Assembly: GCA_026027325.1 (NCBI GenBank)
Contig: JAMSLZ010000015.1
Coordinates: 1-64,000, forward strand
DNA: 64,000 nt
Direction: 5' to 3'
DNA from: Actinomucor elegans
Taxonomy: Eukaryota; Mucoromycota; Mucoromycetes; Mucorales; Mucoraceae
A program made the translations under genes and the position numbers. The notes under the pieces were generated by a model, which had not been told where the DNA came from, made no database searches, and saw nothing but the letters and a program-made list of their open reading frames with translations. Positions within the stretch are counted from its first letter, which is position 1. Every line of letters begins with the position of its first letter. Of the stretch, positions 1 to 12,234 are shown piece by piece.

Positions 1-1422
1 AAACGACGCGTCTCATGGTACCTTGAGTGTAAATCGATTATAAGGTAAAATAGTCATTAGGTGATGGACTAGGTTTTCATCAATCGTCCTGTATTTACGA
101 AAAGTGATAAGCCCTGCTTCCAATACAGTAGGTTAAGCGACAGTGGAAACTTGGCTTTGTTTTCAAAGCTTTCGTATTTAACATCTCGACGCAGCTTTTC
201 CATCAATGCTTCGATTTCTGGGTCAAGCGGCTTCTATATCAAACAAACTTCAGTCTTATGTATGCTTATATGTATATTATTACAAGTTCAGATGAAGCTG
301 TAGGCTTCTTTTCTTTTCACTGTCTTCAGTCGGTATGGATGGCGTCGCGGATAAAGGCGCTGTGGTTGACACGAGCGGTTTACGCGTTTCATCATCTTTA
401 GAATCCAATTTCTTTCTCTTTTTTGCAGGCTGGTCTGAAGTTGAGCTTGCTTTTTTAGAGACAATGGACGGAAGCCGCTTTATTATTTGTAGTGGTAGAT
501 TTAGTTGATGCTGTAGCCGTTGTACCAGGCAATCCAGAAGTAGCGTTGATAGATTTCTTTGGCTTTTGACTATTGGGCACAGTATCACCATCATTGTCTG
601 CAGTCTTTTTACCGCGTGATTTACCATCATTTGTTGACGCCATCGAAGAGTTAGAAGGACCTGCCTTTTTACTATTGACATTGGTTGCTGCTGTTGTAGA
701 CGCTGTAGCAGTGCCATTAGCTGTAGTAGTAGAAATCGATGCTTTAGACTTGGCTGGTGCTTTTCGTTTAGGCGTGGTTGTTTTCTTTTCAGATCTGTAT
801 ATTTTACATCAGTATACACATATAATTTGTAAAACGCATCCTTTTCTTTACCCATCATGGCCATCCAAAGGTCCATGGTATACAAAGAATCCATCAAATT
901 CAGGTGCGCTATATTCGTGAGGCTCGTCCAATAACATTTCACTATCGTCGATAAAAGGATCTTCAAAATCGTACTCGTTACCCACTACCTTCTTGTGCTA
1001 TAAGTGATAATATGAGCATTGTGATAAATTAGAAGTTCAATGTGATAATTACAAGGGAGGCTTCTTCATCAGAACCGTCGTCGTCGTCGGCATCGTCGTC
1101 GTCCATGGCATAACTCTCAGCTTTCTTCAGTAATTCTTGATAGAATAGATCATCAGCAGAATCAAGTGCAGAAGGCATAGGAACATCAGTTTCTTGAAGG
1201 GTTTCAATCTTCTTGAGCTCTCGCTTATAAAGCTGGCGATAATTAAATACAACTGGACGTGGTTGATCCTTGAGTTGACATGGATTCGAATGGTTCTTGA
1301 AGGTTTGAGAGTTTTTGTGCCATAGTTTCTAGAGTCGGTGAAGTAGAGGTAATGGTTGGCGCAGTTGGTGCTGTTGGAGTTGGCACTGTGGTATTTGGCG
1401 TCTCTGCTAATGTACTTGTCAT
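1..1422 (-). CDS. Hpc2/ubinuclein-like HIR histone-chaperone subunit (partial, frame-broken)
   Basis: Probable subunit of the nuclear HIR/HIRA complex, which deposits histone H3-H4 outside replication. The diagnostic Hpc2-related (HUN) segment lies in the exon at 852-997 and contains EYDFEDPFIDDSEM followed by FDGFFVYHGPLD. Upstream an acidic Asp-rich stretch precedes it; a KPSRTIRIHV / PRPVVFNYRQ block near 1230-1310 resembles the ubinuclein N-terminal block. Downstream is a Ser/Thr/Lys-rich linker, then a helical block (LDPEIEALMEKLRRDVKYES) like the ubinuclein middle domain. Introns fit at 998-1052, 795-851 and 234-283; the gene leaves the window at the left edge, perhaps at another donor. 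The start at 1422 is the first Met of the open Thr/Pro-rich stretch. Keeping homology needs about five single-base insertions (near 1310-1360, 1270, 485, 300 and 135). Family assignment is good; exact model is not. Confidence 0.72.
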
Positions 1423-2134
1423 TAAACCCTGTGTGTATATATATTTACAATAAGAAAGGTAAAAAGAAAAAAAAAAACGCAGGTTGAACAGTTGAGATTT
1501 TTTCTCGAGATTTAACCGCAGTGAGCCAATGAAGTACATAACAGGATAACCACTTAAAAAGAGTTCATATTATATAATCTCCGAAAGCCACTAAAAAACC
1601 CTTACAGATTGAGTGACGATTTATCATAAAAATCTAGGGACGGCATGTTATAGTCAAAAAAAATTGGCAGAAACCATATATTTTATTGCATAAATAGCTT
1701 TCTGAATGCGCAACTTATAATGGTCGTAGTTCTAGACTGTCATAAAGTATGTATTAATAATTATATATATATACAAGTACGATGAATCGGTATAAAACCA
1801 AAATTTAAGGATGACTTTTAATTTAAAAAAGGCTCGAATATTGGATATATAAAACAGTATATTTTTTACATCAAACATTGCGCATCTAAACGTGTATAAG
1901 CTCTGTTAAACAATACTGCATTAATCAGCAACTTCTTATTATCAAGTAATCGCTTCAAAGATTCTATTATTTCAATGTTTAAATTTTGGAGAATATATAC
2001 CGCTATCTAAATTAATTGAATTGCCGAAATCCAACCGCTCTTGAGAAAGTTTTGGCGCAAGCATAAATATCCCTTGTCCCTGGCTTAAAAAAAATTCTTC
2101 ATCCTTTTCTCTTTGACATATATATAAAACAGTT
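1423..2134. other. Shared intergenic region between divergent hpc2-like and fzo1 genes
   Basis: About 0.7 kb, AT-rich, with no convincing coding potential. The two flanking genes point away from it, so it must hold both promoters. A pyrimidine-rich stretch and a TATATATAAAA run lie about 20 bp before the fzo1 start; I cannot define factor sites. Confidence 0.5.
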
Positions 2135-4217
2135 ATGGCAACGCCACCTTCAGTCGAGATTGCAAAAGAATCTCGAAGCCCAAGCATAAGCGACATCAGA
2201 GAAACCAGTTTAACTTATAATAGCTCGATTCAGCAGTACAGAACTGAGAATTATCAAGACAGCTGTCAAAACATATTGACCGAGATTTCAAATGTTCAAG
2301 CCTTGGTAGAAGAGTTAAAAGATATTGAATCAATCTATTACCCAACTGCAGCTAGTTTAAATGTATTGAACCTTGAAAACAAAAATTCACTCGGCCAATT
2401 AATGGATGATTGTTTGGATCATTTGAAACGTTTAGAGCAAAGAGTCCAAGATGCTTCTTCTAAAATATTAGTCACTGGTGATTTAAACTCTGGTAAATCC
2501 ACTCTGGTTAACGCTTTATTAAAGAAAGAGCTATTGCCAATGGATCAACAGCCTTGCACTTCTTTGTTTTGTCAAGTATTCTCGTCCTCATCAACCACCG
2601 ATGATCAAGTGCACGCAGTGCTACCCAATACCGATTATAGTAAACAAGATCAAGATACATTTCACGTCATTGAACCTCGCCATCTTTACAAGCTTCTAAT
2701 TGATGATGATACCGCTACCAACTATACAATGATCAACATTTATACCTCTCGTCATCCTGACCTCGCCACCACTACCACTTCTCTGCTCCATAATAACGAC
2801 ATTCTAGATATTGCCTTGATTGATTCACCTGGTCTAAACACCAACTCTGTACAAACCACGGCCGTGATGGCCCGTCAAGAGCAAATTGACGTGGTCGTTT
2901 TTGTCTTGAGCGCAGAAAACCACTTTACTCTCTCTGGCAAGGAGTTCCTTACCAATGCTTCTTTGGAAAAGACTCACATATTCATAGTTGTGAATCGCTT
3001 TGATCAAATTCGTGATAAAGAACGATGCAAAAGATTGATTTTAGAGCAAATCAAGCAACTATCCCCTGCAACATACGCGCAAGCCGAGGACCTAGTGCAT
3101 TTTGTGAGCAGCCACCAAGTAGACACACCCGATTTCATCAAGCTGGAACAAAGATTAAAGTCTTTTGTGCTGCACCATCGTATTCAATCCAAACTATTGC
3201 CGGCCAAGACGTATTTGCACCATGTAGTACGTGACGTATGCTTTTTATCTTCCATCAATGAGGATTATGCAAAAGAACGTGTTGAGCAGACTGAAAAAGA
3301 GCTCGAGGTGGCTTTACCTGGTTACTGGCAAATCATTCAATCGCAGCAAACTATACAACAAAGCTTGGAACAGTTGATGCAAGAGACAGTGGCGAAAATG
3401 AATCAAACATAAAGCAAACGCTGATAAAAGCTGAGTTCGATCAATGTGTTCAATGTATTCCTTATCCTGGCTTACTTTTGGCATGGCAATACGCTCAGGA
3501 TGTAGCGGACGCGTTAGCCTCACAGCTTGAGGCTCAGCTACAGGCTGCCGCACAATGGGCCCATCATGACACGGCAGCATGCATGCAGTCCATGGCTCAA
3601 CTTACCCACGAGCATATCGATACTATATCGCTCCCTGGCAACGAAAAGCTCTCCCTACCATCGGCAAGAACCACCGTCCTATTCGCATCCATGTGCAAGC
3701 ACGTGATTTCACACTGGATAGACACGCTATCGTAGACAAGAAAGTAGTAGCTGCATCCAACATAGCAGCTTTATTAGGCACTACAACCGTCTTGTTCAAG
3801 ATCAAAGACCTCATGCTCAAATTTGTGCCATGGCGACCCTCGGCAAATATGGCAGGCAGGTCCTGTTGGACAGGCTATACATTGACCGCAGTTGGATTGT
3901 TGAGCGCTTATGCTTTTGTAGCTACAGTGCCACGCGCTTTACAATTTAACTTGCAGCGCAAGTTGCAAATCGCCTTAAAAAATGAAAACTGGATAGATGA
4001 ACAAACTGATCGTATTGTGAGCGCTGCGACAGATGTATTAGAAGCAACTCAGATCAAGATTTCTTATCGTGTGCAAGAGGTTGTGAAGGAAATGGAACAA
4101 AACAAATCTAGTTTAGAAGACAACGTGTTTCAATCAAAAGCGAATTTGCATCAGTTCAAGAAGCTTGTAGCTAAATCGAATGATTTGTTGGTCAAAGTGG
4201 AAGGACTTGCATTGTAA
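2135..4217 (+). CDS. FZO1: Mitofusin Fzo1-like outer-membrane GTPase (two frame breaks)
   Basis: Dynamin-family GTPase that drives fusion of mitochondrial outer membranes. Visible GTPase motifs: P-loop GDLNSGKST (about residues 115-123), DSPG (230-233) and NRFD (287-290). A membrane segment (GYTLTAVGLLSAYAFVATVP) is followed by a C-terminal coiled-coil heptad region, the usual mitofusin order. About 694 residues after repair, shorter than yeast Fzo1. Reading passes through three frames: 2135-3412, roughly 3400-3735, and roughly 3640-4217. Each change equals one missing base (near 3400-3415 and between about 3640 and 3735); no GT..AG intron of credible size fits. Its 3' end faces she9, 209 bp away. 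Start is the Met at 2135, preceded by an in-frame stop region. Either a sequencing indel pair or a recent pseudogene. Confidence 0.82.
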
Positions 4218-4426
4218 ATGAATAAAACCATATGTATATATCATTACCAGGTGACTATAGTGAGACATCAGTCTCTTTTTCCTACATCGGCATGTTGTAA
4301 TGACCCTAGGAAGCTTACAAAACAGCTTCAGTTAGTAGTATCTATCAAAGCACCAGTTAGATCCCAATTCAATAATGTTTGTGATATTTGTTAATTGATA
4401 TAGTACAAGTTATTTATTCTCTATGA

Positions 4427-5346
4427 TCATTTGAAAAAGTACATTGCAAGCGCTGTAGCAAGTCCACCTGCAACCGCACTTTCTATTGAATACAATGCAA
4501 GGTTTGTTTTGCTTAGTGTTAATGTATCATTATTTCGTTGTGTTGCTTTTTCTTTAAAAACAGGCGTATCATCATTGTCAAAGTTAGCAGGACATAACAG
4601 CAGTAATTTTCGCAACTCTTCGTTACTTAATTCCTTGTTATTGGTATACATCTCTTCTTCTAACAGGCGAGGTTTTTCTTGTTCCTGCGGCTGTGATATG
4701 CTCTCATTTTTCACAATATTAGCTGCTGGCATCTTTAAAGACTGCAGTGTATCTTCATCAAACAAAGGGTGTTCTGCCAATTGATTCAGTGTCTGCATCA
4801 CAGCTACTTGCTGGTTCATCAACAAGCGATCTTGTTCATTCAATGACTCAAATACGCCTCGAAACTTTTCTTCTTCCTCGCTCACTTTAGTCACCAACAA
4901 TTCCTCAAACCGATCTGTCAACCTCTTCCTTTTTCTCGGTTCAAATATTGTTTGTACAGCTACAAAGAGTAACAAGTTGACTACCATCAAGGCCCAAGTA
5001 CCGTAGGTACTGACGCTGCGAATCTTGTCACTCCACAATTGCTCTTCATGATACCGTTCCATAATGGATCTGGCCAATTCCATATATTCACGATCCATTT
5101 GTTTCTCGCATGTCTGGTAGTGATCTTTAGCTACGGCTTCGGCTTGCGAATGCTGATGTTCGAGACGATAAAGCTCTGTAAACTTGGTAACATCGTCGCC
5201 AGTCCACAAGTGTTTGCGCTGTAAGAGCTCGTTGATGCCACGTTGGGTAGCAGAGCGTGTTTCAATAGCGCTTTCATATGCGTGCTTAGCTGCTTGGACT
5301 TGGTCTCGTGTAGTTTCGAAAAGGGTAGCTAAGACAGCGAGTTAGT

Positions 5347-5389
<43 letters not shown>

Positions 5390-5849
5390 AGAGGATACCT
5401 TGGTTAGTCACTTTGCGTTTTACGGCATCGATCTGATCATATCCAGTGAGCTCGTTCAATGCTCGACTGGCTCGCTGCAAGGCTTCTTTAGAATCACTGA
5501 CATCGCTAGTAAGGCGTTTGAGTTGCTGTGAAGCGTTATTGAGTTTATTAATGTAAGGCTCAAGATGTGGCTTCATGTCGCCTTGAATCTTTGACAAGTA
5601 AGTTTTGGTGGCAGCTAGGGTCTTTTGCACCGAGGTTTCTTCTATTGACTGCCCTTGATAAGAGGATTCAAGAGCATTATTAGAGATTGCGGGATTTGGC
5701 TCGGGCTGTGCCTTGTTTAAGGGTTTATCAGTGCTCTGTTCTCCAGAAGGTGGTAAATCGGATGTAGAAGAGGATAATCGAATGATATTGCGTCTATAGA
5801 GCGTAGGCTGTAATGTCAACCGAGATGATCTAATAATTCGTAAAAACAT
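4427..5849 (-). CDS. SHE9: She9/Mdm33-family mitochondrial inner-membrane protein
   Basis: Member of the She9/Mdm33 family, which affects inner-membrane shape and division in yeast. Two exons (5399-5849 and 4427-5328) with a 70-nt intron give an intact 450-residue protein, close to the size of yeast She9. The N-terminus (MFLRIIRSSRLTLQPTLYRR) is a basic, Arg-rich presequence. The middle is long coiled coil (KTYLSKIQGDMKPHLEPYIN through the Gln/Glu-rich exon 2 start), followed by a membrane span (TWALMVVNLLLFVAVQTIF), a second coiled coil, and a terminal hydrophobic segment (AVAGGLATALAMYFF). The intron holds a run of about 40 A on the coding strand followed by CTAACTAAC branch-like sequence. 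Reading across the splice gives TNQATLFETTRDQV, which matches the family. Tail-to-tail with fzo1. Confidence 0.85.
5351..5388. repeat. Poly(A) tract inside the she9 intron
   Basis: A run of about 38 T on the plus strand, which is A on the coding strand of she9, sits between donor GTATCC and branch-like CTAACTAAC. It makes up over half of the 70-nt intron. Length is likely unstable and hard to sequence. Confidence 0.9.
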
Positions 5850-6017
5850 TTACATGAATTATGAACAGAAAGAGAAAAAAATGTGCTGTTGCTTATTCTT
5901 GTGTTTTCCAAGGGCCAGACGCATATTGGACCGAGATAATTCAGTTACCGCATTATCTAACGAATTTTCCTCAATTCTTAACGAAGCTTTCTTTTTTTTT
6001 TCAATTACAATATAATA
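5850..6017. promoter_or_regulatory. Short bidirectional promoter region between she9 and the cyclophilin gene
   Basis: Only 168 bp separate the divergent starts of she9 and the PPIL3-type cyclophilin. It contains a pyrimidine tract (poly-T near 5990-6001) just upstream of the cyclophilin ATG but no clear TATA box. The role is inferred from position only. Confidence 0.4.
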
Positions 6018-6808
6018 ATGGTAATGAAAATATAATATGTAGTCCATACACATTCTAATAAATATATTCGTTTAGTCTGTCACCTTACATACCGATCTCG
6101 GCGATCTTAAAGTTGAAATCTTTTGCGAATCTGTACCCAAGACAGCAGAGGTAAACATTTCGGCTCGGAACGCTATACAATAGATCCTTTCTCCAATTGA
6201 CATATTTCAATCATGGTAGAATTTCCTCGCATTATGTGCAAGCGGCTACTACGACAACAGTCTGTTTCATAGAAATATACCTGGATTCATGGTTCAAGTA
6301 AGAATGTTCTTTGTTTGACTGTATGATCTCTACTAAACGCGTGTATACATTTTAGACTGGTGATCCTACAGGCACAGGCAAAGGTGGCAATTCTATTTGG
6401 GGTAGAAAGTTCAATGATGAAATCAGATCCACGCTAAAGGTAAGGATTTGGATAGCATATAGATCAAAAAGTACTTAGTTAAAAATAATGACTTTTTAGC
6501 ATAACGCACGCGGTATTATTTCCATGGCAAATTCTGGGCCAAATACAAATGGTTCACAATTTTTTATTACGTATGGAAAGCATCCACATTTGGATACAAA
6601 GTATACAGTCTTCGGAAAGTAAAGTACTTGTGCATCGACGAGTTTTTATTAGTTACTTATAGTATATTTTAGGGTTATTGATGGCGCAGATTCAACACTA
6701 GATGCTATCGAAAAGACACCTATCGATGCAAAGAATAGGCCATTGCAAGAAATCCGTATTAAATCCATCACTATTCATGCTAACCCTATTGCTGACAAGC
6801 AAGCATAA
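6018..6808 (+). CDS. PPIL3-type cyclophilin, peptidyl-prolyl isomerase
   Basis: Single-domain cyclophilin closest in pattern to PPIL3/CYP10, a spliceosome-associated prolyl isomerase. Six exons: 6018-6020, 6076-6150, 6220-6297, 6356-6439, 6500-6618 and 6673-6808, giving an intact 164-residue protein (human PPIL3 is 161). Visible signatures are [46 protein letters not shown] and YTVFGKVIDG; the catalytic Arg, Phe and Gln (HRN, GFMVQ) and the SQFFI phenylalanine are present. Tryptophan of CypA is replaced by His (KHPHLD), as in PPIL3. The first exon appears to be the start codon alone: ATG followed directly by GTAATG, with acceptor at 6075 and exon 2 opening [10 protein letters not shown]; no other in-frame Met precedes that. 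Introns are 54-69 nt, several with CTAA branch sites. Confidence 0.88.
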
Positions 6809-8986
6809 ATCGGAATTTAATAAATGCTCATTGTGTATATATAATAAACTAGATAATCCTAGCTTTATGTCTAATCAAGTAGAAGCTGTATTTGCATTTT
6901 CATGCTCTTGCGCAAAAGGTTTCAAGATAATGGTATAATCATATAGATCTATGTTGATATTGGATGTCTTAGATGACTTGTTTCTCTGTACTACAGTCTT
7001 TGCACAGAGAACATAAGCTCTGGAGTTGGTATCTGATACTGGCCTTATTTACTGTACAAGCTCATCCAACAAGTTGACGGTAAAGCATAGTCAAGGACAA
7101 CTAGATTGAAAATTTTATTCAGTAGTTGAGAAATGGATATGTATATAAGTATTGATACATCTTTTCTCCTCTTCATATATATATATATATATATACTCTT
7201 ATTATATCTTTTAAAATTGTACCTACTAAAATACAATTGACTATATTCCAATATCTATATCAAAGAAGCTCACTTTTAAGCAAATCAGCACTCATCTGCG
7301 CTACGCACGATACTTAATATATTCACAGTATCAAACAGAAGCGAACTATTCATATCCCCTTTATCTAAGCGTGACAAAGTCAAATTAAATACATGTATTG
7401 CAACCGAGTTTTAATCAACAAAGCGAAGAAAGATTTCGATTAGATTGTTTAACGAGACTGTATGAAGTGCTGCACTATCTGACCGTTGATCTGTGAGATA
7501 AATGTGTAGCACAAATGCACTTCGAATTCCTGTTGAATATTATTCCAAATTGGTTGTAGTATGTTAAATGTATACTAATTAGTCGCAAATACTGTGGGCA
7601 TGCTATTGCTCAGCCATGCTTAATAACTCAATTTCTGACCGAAACAATAATTACGTACCTGAAATTGCTTGGATTTGATCGAATTTCCTTTAAAAACGCG
7701 ATAAGCGTAGTTTATTCCAATTTTCAATTGCATATAGTTGTAGATTATGAAAAAGAAGTTCAGGATTGCTCAGCGTAAAAAGTCTCTCTCCTTCAAAAAG
7801 AAAACGAAACAAACTCAATTATCAAAATCTACTCTTTAATGAAAGTTTAAATAGATGTAATGATTCTTGCTAAGTATTGCCCATTTGTCAGATGCGATAT
7901 TTGACTAAGATTGTCAGAGCCAGTGGCTTACATAAAATAATGTATAATAGTATATACAGTATCATACATTCGTTGTATTTGTCGTATTCCCTCCTATAAT
8001 ATCATATACATTGACCTTTGCTTACTACAGCATGTTATAATATTAAAGGACTTCCGATGCTGTTATATTATAATGTGTCATACAAGAAACCTTATTTTAC
8101 TAACTAAGCCAATCCACTCCACTACTAGGTGTTGATTACTATATTAACATGACCCGATAGCAGGTCATAAGAGTGGCGTGGTAGTTTAACTCATAGCTAT
8201 GAATTAAAGGTAGCTTTGATTATATTAAATAAATTGATGACTATAAAAAGGGAACTATTGTTTTACCATGACTCTTCCTTATCTTGTGATAAAGGGTTAG
8301 CAAGCCTTATTTCCCATTCTTTGCTGAGACAAGTATTACAGCTTATTTTAAAGAGCTATGTTGAACTTTTATTGAAGAGTAGATTTAAGTATACTAATTT
8401 ATTTCATTGTGATTTTGGACAAATCTTCCTGATAGATCTTTCTACTGGTTATTAGCGCTTCTGCCGTAACTGCTATACCAGTACAAGATCGTGTCGTAGT
8501 TCTTCAAATAAAATGGTTGTATGATATATTATAAATGAAATATCAACCAAAACACAGAGCACAGCTCTTAAACAATGATGATCCTGCCACAGCTGATTCA
8601 AGCTTAAACAATATATTAGATCTTGCACTTGTCTCTTTTAAAAGTACATTTCAAGTTGCAAACCGTCGCTGTTTTAAGAACTTTGTTGTTTCAAACTATT
8701 AAAGGCAGATGACCTGCATATTTTTGGGTAATAGAACATGGTATCAAATAAGACGGTAAAGCGGTAGCTTCCGTGCGCAACACTAGGCTGCTTTTAAACA
8801 AACTAAAGAGGAACTATTATAACGAACGGACTGTACTCAATTTAGTGATACTCTCTCTTCGTATGACAAGTGTAGGTGGTTCAAAGATATAGCAATTTGT
8901 CAAATCAGAATTGTCAAGAAAACATGAAATAGTTTAATAGCTGTATGGAGGGGAAGAGGGGGGGATAAAGTGTATATAAAGTATAG
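6809..8986. other. Intergenic stretch, nothing recognised
   Basis: About 2.2 kb of AT-rich DNA with a TA dinucleotide run near 7178-7195 and only short open frames (for example 31 residues at 7747 and 55 residues at 8535), none of which I recognise. No RNA gene or repeat structure stands out. Confidence 0.5.
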
Positions 8987-9823
8987 TTAAAATGTTGACC
9001 ACTGCCAATCTGCTGGAACGGATGGAATAGGATTAAAGGCTACTAAGATGTTAGTATATTGTTGTAATCGATAGCAGGGATCTTACCTTGATCCTTTTTC
9101 GTTTTATTAATGTTTACACCTTTAGATGGTGTTGCTTTTTGTGGGTCAACAATATCTAAATGATAAAAGAGAAATGAATAAACAAAAAACAAACAAAGTA
9201 AAGGAAAACCAACCATCTCTTCCAAGTTCAGTTACACCTTCCATCGCTTGAGGCTGTTGAGTCATGATACCAGCATGTCTTTTCTTCAAACTCGTTATTG
9301 ATTTATCAGTGACCGTCGCAACCACTGTATTATTGCTCTCTCTTCTTTTGCTTGTAGTGGTTTGCCGCAGTTCTTCTTGCCATTGTATGTAATCTGTAGC
9401 ACAAGTATCACAGCCTCTTGATAAGCTACCTTGAGGATGAAACTGTGCATATTGATCAAGTCTAAAGTAATTCGAACAATGCACTGTACAAAAGATATTT
9501 CCACATTTACGACAGTGGTGTCTTCTTTCAAATAAACCAAAACTAATTGAACCCCAATCAACTCACAATGGCTTGCTGCAGAGTCAGGCTACCGAGATTG
9601 GGTTAATCTTGTGTTAATGAGTCTTTTACAAACATACCTTCCAATGATCTCGACTAGGTGAACCTGTACTGCGTCAAAAGTATACTTGAAGGGGACCGGA
9701 ATGAGTGTTGGATTAGATATAGAGACGTCTAGACCAGAGTCATTATCTGATGCTTGTATCCGAGAGGGTTGCGCAAGGGGTTAAGTGAGAAGGGTCGTTT
9801 CTTGCGAGTTAAGGAATAAACAT
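8987..9823 (-). CDS. Small FYVE-type zinc-finger protein (frame-broken)
   Basis: FYVE fingers bind phosphatidylinositol 3-phosphate on endosomes. The core RRHHCRKCGNIFC, preceded by HWK|PDSAASHC and followed by a CDTC pair, is plain near 9390-9640. Exons inferred: 9638-9823, 9214-9588, 9087-9155 and 8987-9042, with introns of 49, 58 and 44 nt. The protein ends PSVPADWQWSTF. Start is placed at 9823 (MFIP...). Four single-base gaps are needed (near 9812, 9765, 9665 and 9545); adding four bases makes the coding length 690 nt, a multiple of three, about 229 residues. The second Cys of the first zinc pair cannot be read because one gap falls there. Which FYVE protein it corresponds to is not clear. 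Confidence 0.68.
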
Positions 9824-11360
9824 TCCAGTCAAAAATTTATATAAAATGGAAATTGGTTGCTATGATACAAAGAAAAAAAAAGGTCTTAGTCTAGAAGGTT
9901 GCTTGCTGTAATGAAAAAAGAAAAGAAGACTCAGAGACAAAGAAAAGGGATGTATAATATCAAAGATTGAAACTAAGTTGGGTCTTCGAACCTCTTATTG
10001 GACAAAGACAATGCTCTAGATTGGTCAAATATGCTCCAAGATGATACACAGTTACATTTGGACATTATCAATGGAGCTTTTCCACGTGCTTGTAGTTTAT
10101 TAAACACCAAAATACCACGAGTTTCAGAATAGTGAACTATAATCAGGTCAAATAGAGCTTTCTGGTTCTAATTAATATAAAACACTGTATTTTCGGAGCC
10201 CTCTTACATCTGTTACGTCGATATATAATTTTGAAAATAGCTCTTTTAGAAAGAGTATGCTTTTTTTTATTCTACTTTGACTGAGAACTATTGACTCGCC
10301 TTAATTCATTGAGGGTTTACAAACTTTATACAGGGCGGCCCTTCAGAGGAATATAATCTGATAGACTAGATTTACCATTTCATCTCCGAAGACCAATCAA
10401 GTAATCTGTAATTTGAGACATTTTGGAAAAGGCAAAAAAAGGATGTCTTCAAGTTGGGATTTGACAATCAAAGATTTATTTCTTTGGATACATAAATAGC
10501 ATTGTATAGATATGGGTGACTAGTGAAGAATATTTATTAAGCATTGAGGTATATATATTCATATATGTATATTTGCATCTTTTTTTCACTATAAAAACTC
10601 GGTAAATTACTTAATGAAAATGTTGAGGATTCTTATATAATTCATACACAAGCTCAAATCCTTAAAGAAAATACAGCATGACATTTCTATTATTTGGCGT
10701 ACAACAGCACTTTCTACATGTTAACAAGACATCTGTCTAGCTTGGTTCTGTTATTATTCAGCAACTTGTTGAATAATTTTTCTTCATTCGTTTTCCGTCA
10801 ACCACGACAATCGAGCGTTGATTCACATTTCATATCCAGCAGTGTCAGTCGAGACCATTGCCTACTTGCTACCTCAATAGACTAAAAAAAAAAAAAGCTA
10901 TCCAACTGAAAGTAATATATAGTAAACACGTAATTGATTAGTGTATATAATCGTTGAATTGACCTGCCTTATCAAGTTTTCCTATCTAACCAAATGAAAT
11001 AAGAAAATTGACTGAATATCCGTTTTAATGGTCCCAACCGTCAATCTAAATGCTATGGTAATTTACTACTTTCTGTAATAGGCTGCTTATCGGTGTAGTA
11101 ATCAAATCTTATAAACGAGAAGATTCTTCATAGAGTATTTCAGGTACCAAGAAATTATGTAATATTAGTCTTTGACATATAATCCAAATAAGAAACAAGT
11201 GACTTAGAGCATACTAATCCAGTCAACCTTAAAGAAATTGCACTCTAAGAGCTGCACCACGTGTGTGCATATAGTGGAAGGGAGGGCATACTTGACCGAG
11301 CAATAAATAAATAGACTGACTTCTTCATCTCATTCTTCATTCACCATTTCCAGAAACAAC
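9824..11360. other. Intergenic stretch, nothing recognised
   Basis: About 1.5 kb, AT-rich, with scattered A- and T-runs. A 63-residue open frame near 10694 has no recognisable domain and no conserved-looking composition. The end just before 11361 should contain the promoter of the next gene. Confidence 0.45.
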
Positions 11361-12086
11361 ATGCTCAAAGAACCAAGACTAGAAGACTATGATGCATCTA
11401 TCAATCAAACAAAAATAGAATCAAACAGATAAAGAACAAACTGGTAAAAAAAAACAATATTTCGCTTGAAAACGCGTCTCTGACCCAATAACTTGATTAT
11501 GATAGGCTTCGGAACCAATAATAATGGTTCGAGAAAGGTAAACTTTTACAACCTTAATCCACCCGGGTTTAACCTGATATTTATTAGGATAAAAGGTGAG
11601 AAAAAAAAAACAGACAGCATACAGTCGTAGTTTGGTATTGAATCCACAATAGAACTCCACAGCAACTCGATCAACTCAACGTAGAATACCAGATCTATCT
11701 CAACTTCGCGTCGAACAGTGTAATTCGCTCTTAGATCAATGGTCAACGTATCAAACTGAAGAAAGACAGAATAGAAAGAAGGATATTGATAAGCGACAAG
11801 CAGAGTTTGATAAAGAGCTTGATCGACAACAAAATAAGCGCACAGCAAAACAAGAAAAAAAGAGTGAAATAGCTAATAAGCTCATTCATTTATTAAAAAA
11901 GCTTTAGAAGATGGTGTTAATGAAAAAATTCAAATTCTCAATAGTCATAATACTAGTGACGACACTTCGATGGTAACCATGTCCGTGGATACTCTGGAAC
12001 TCTTTTGGGCAATGAACATAAACGTTCCTGTTACCCGGTCAGAAATACTATTGGCTATAAGTCAACTAGAAAAGGTTTCAGATTAG
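11361..12086 (+). CDS. Unrecognised coiled-coil protein gene (frame-broken)
   Basis: I do not recognise a family. A likely start at 11361 opens MLKEPRLEDYDASINQTK. A second clear block from about 11650 reads IPDLSQLRVEQCNSLLDQW and continues as a Lys/Glu/Gln-rich coiled coil (DKRQAEFDKELDRQQNKR), ending near 11907. One missing base joins it to a third block (LEDGVNEKIQILNS ... VTRSEILLAISQLEKVSD) that stops at 12086. The stretch 11430-11640 contains a plausible intron (GTAAAC at about 11538 to ACAG near 11629), but more gaps seem needed. Composition is that of a real protein rather than random AT-rich DNA: charged, amphipathic, Cys-poor. The exon structure is uncertain. Confidence 0.45.
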
Positions 12087-12234
12087 GTATCGCAGTCGAT
12101 CCATTTGTATTGGTTTTAAATCAACCGCATTTATGAAACCAATGCGAAAAAAAAAAAAAAAAGAAAAGAAAAAAAAGCGGCTTTTCTTTTTTCTTCATTA
12201 GTTATGTATACTATGACTTTTTAATAAAGCAAAT

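Noticed and set aside
7178..7195. TA dinucleotide runs (also near 15005 and 36300)
   Set aside because: Simple AT microsatellites, expected at this base composition.
7747..7842. 31-codon Lys-rich frame MKKKFRIAQRKKSLS
   Set aside because: Too short; Lys content follows from A-rich DNA.
8535..8702. 55-codon frame MKYQPKHRAQLLNND
   Set aside because: Reasonable composition but no domain, intron signals or neighbour support; not distinguishable from chance.
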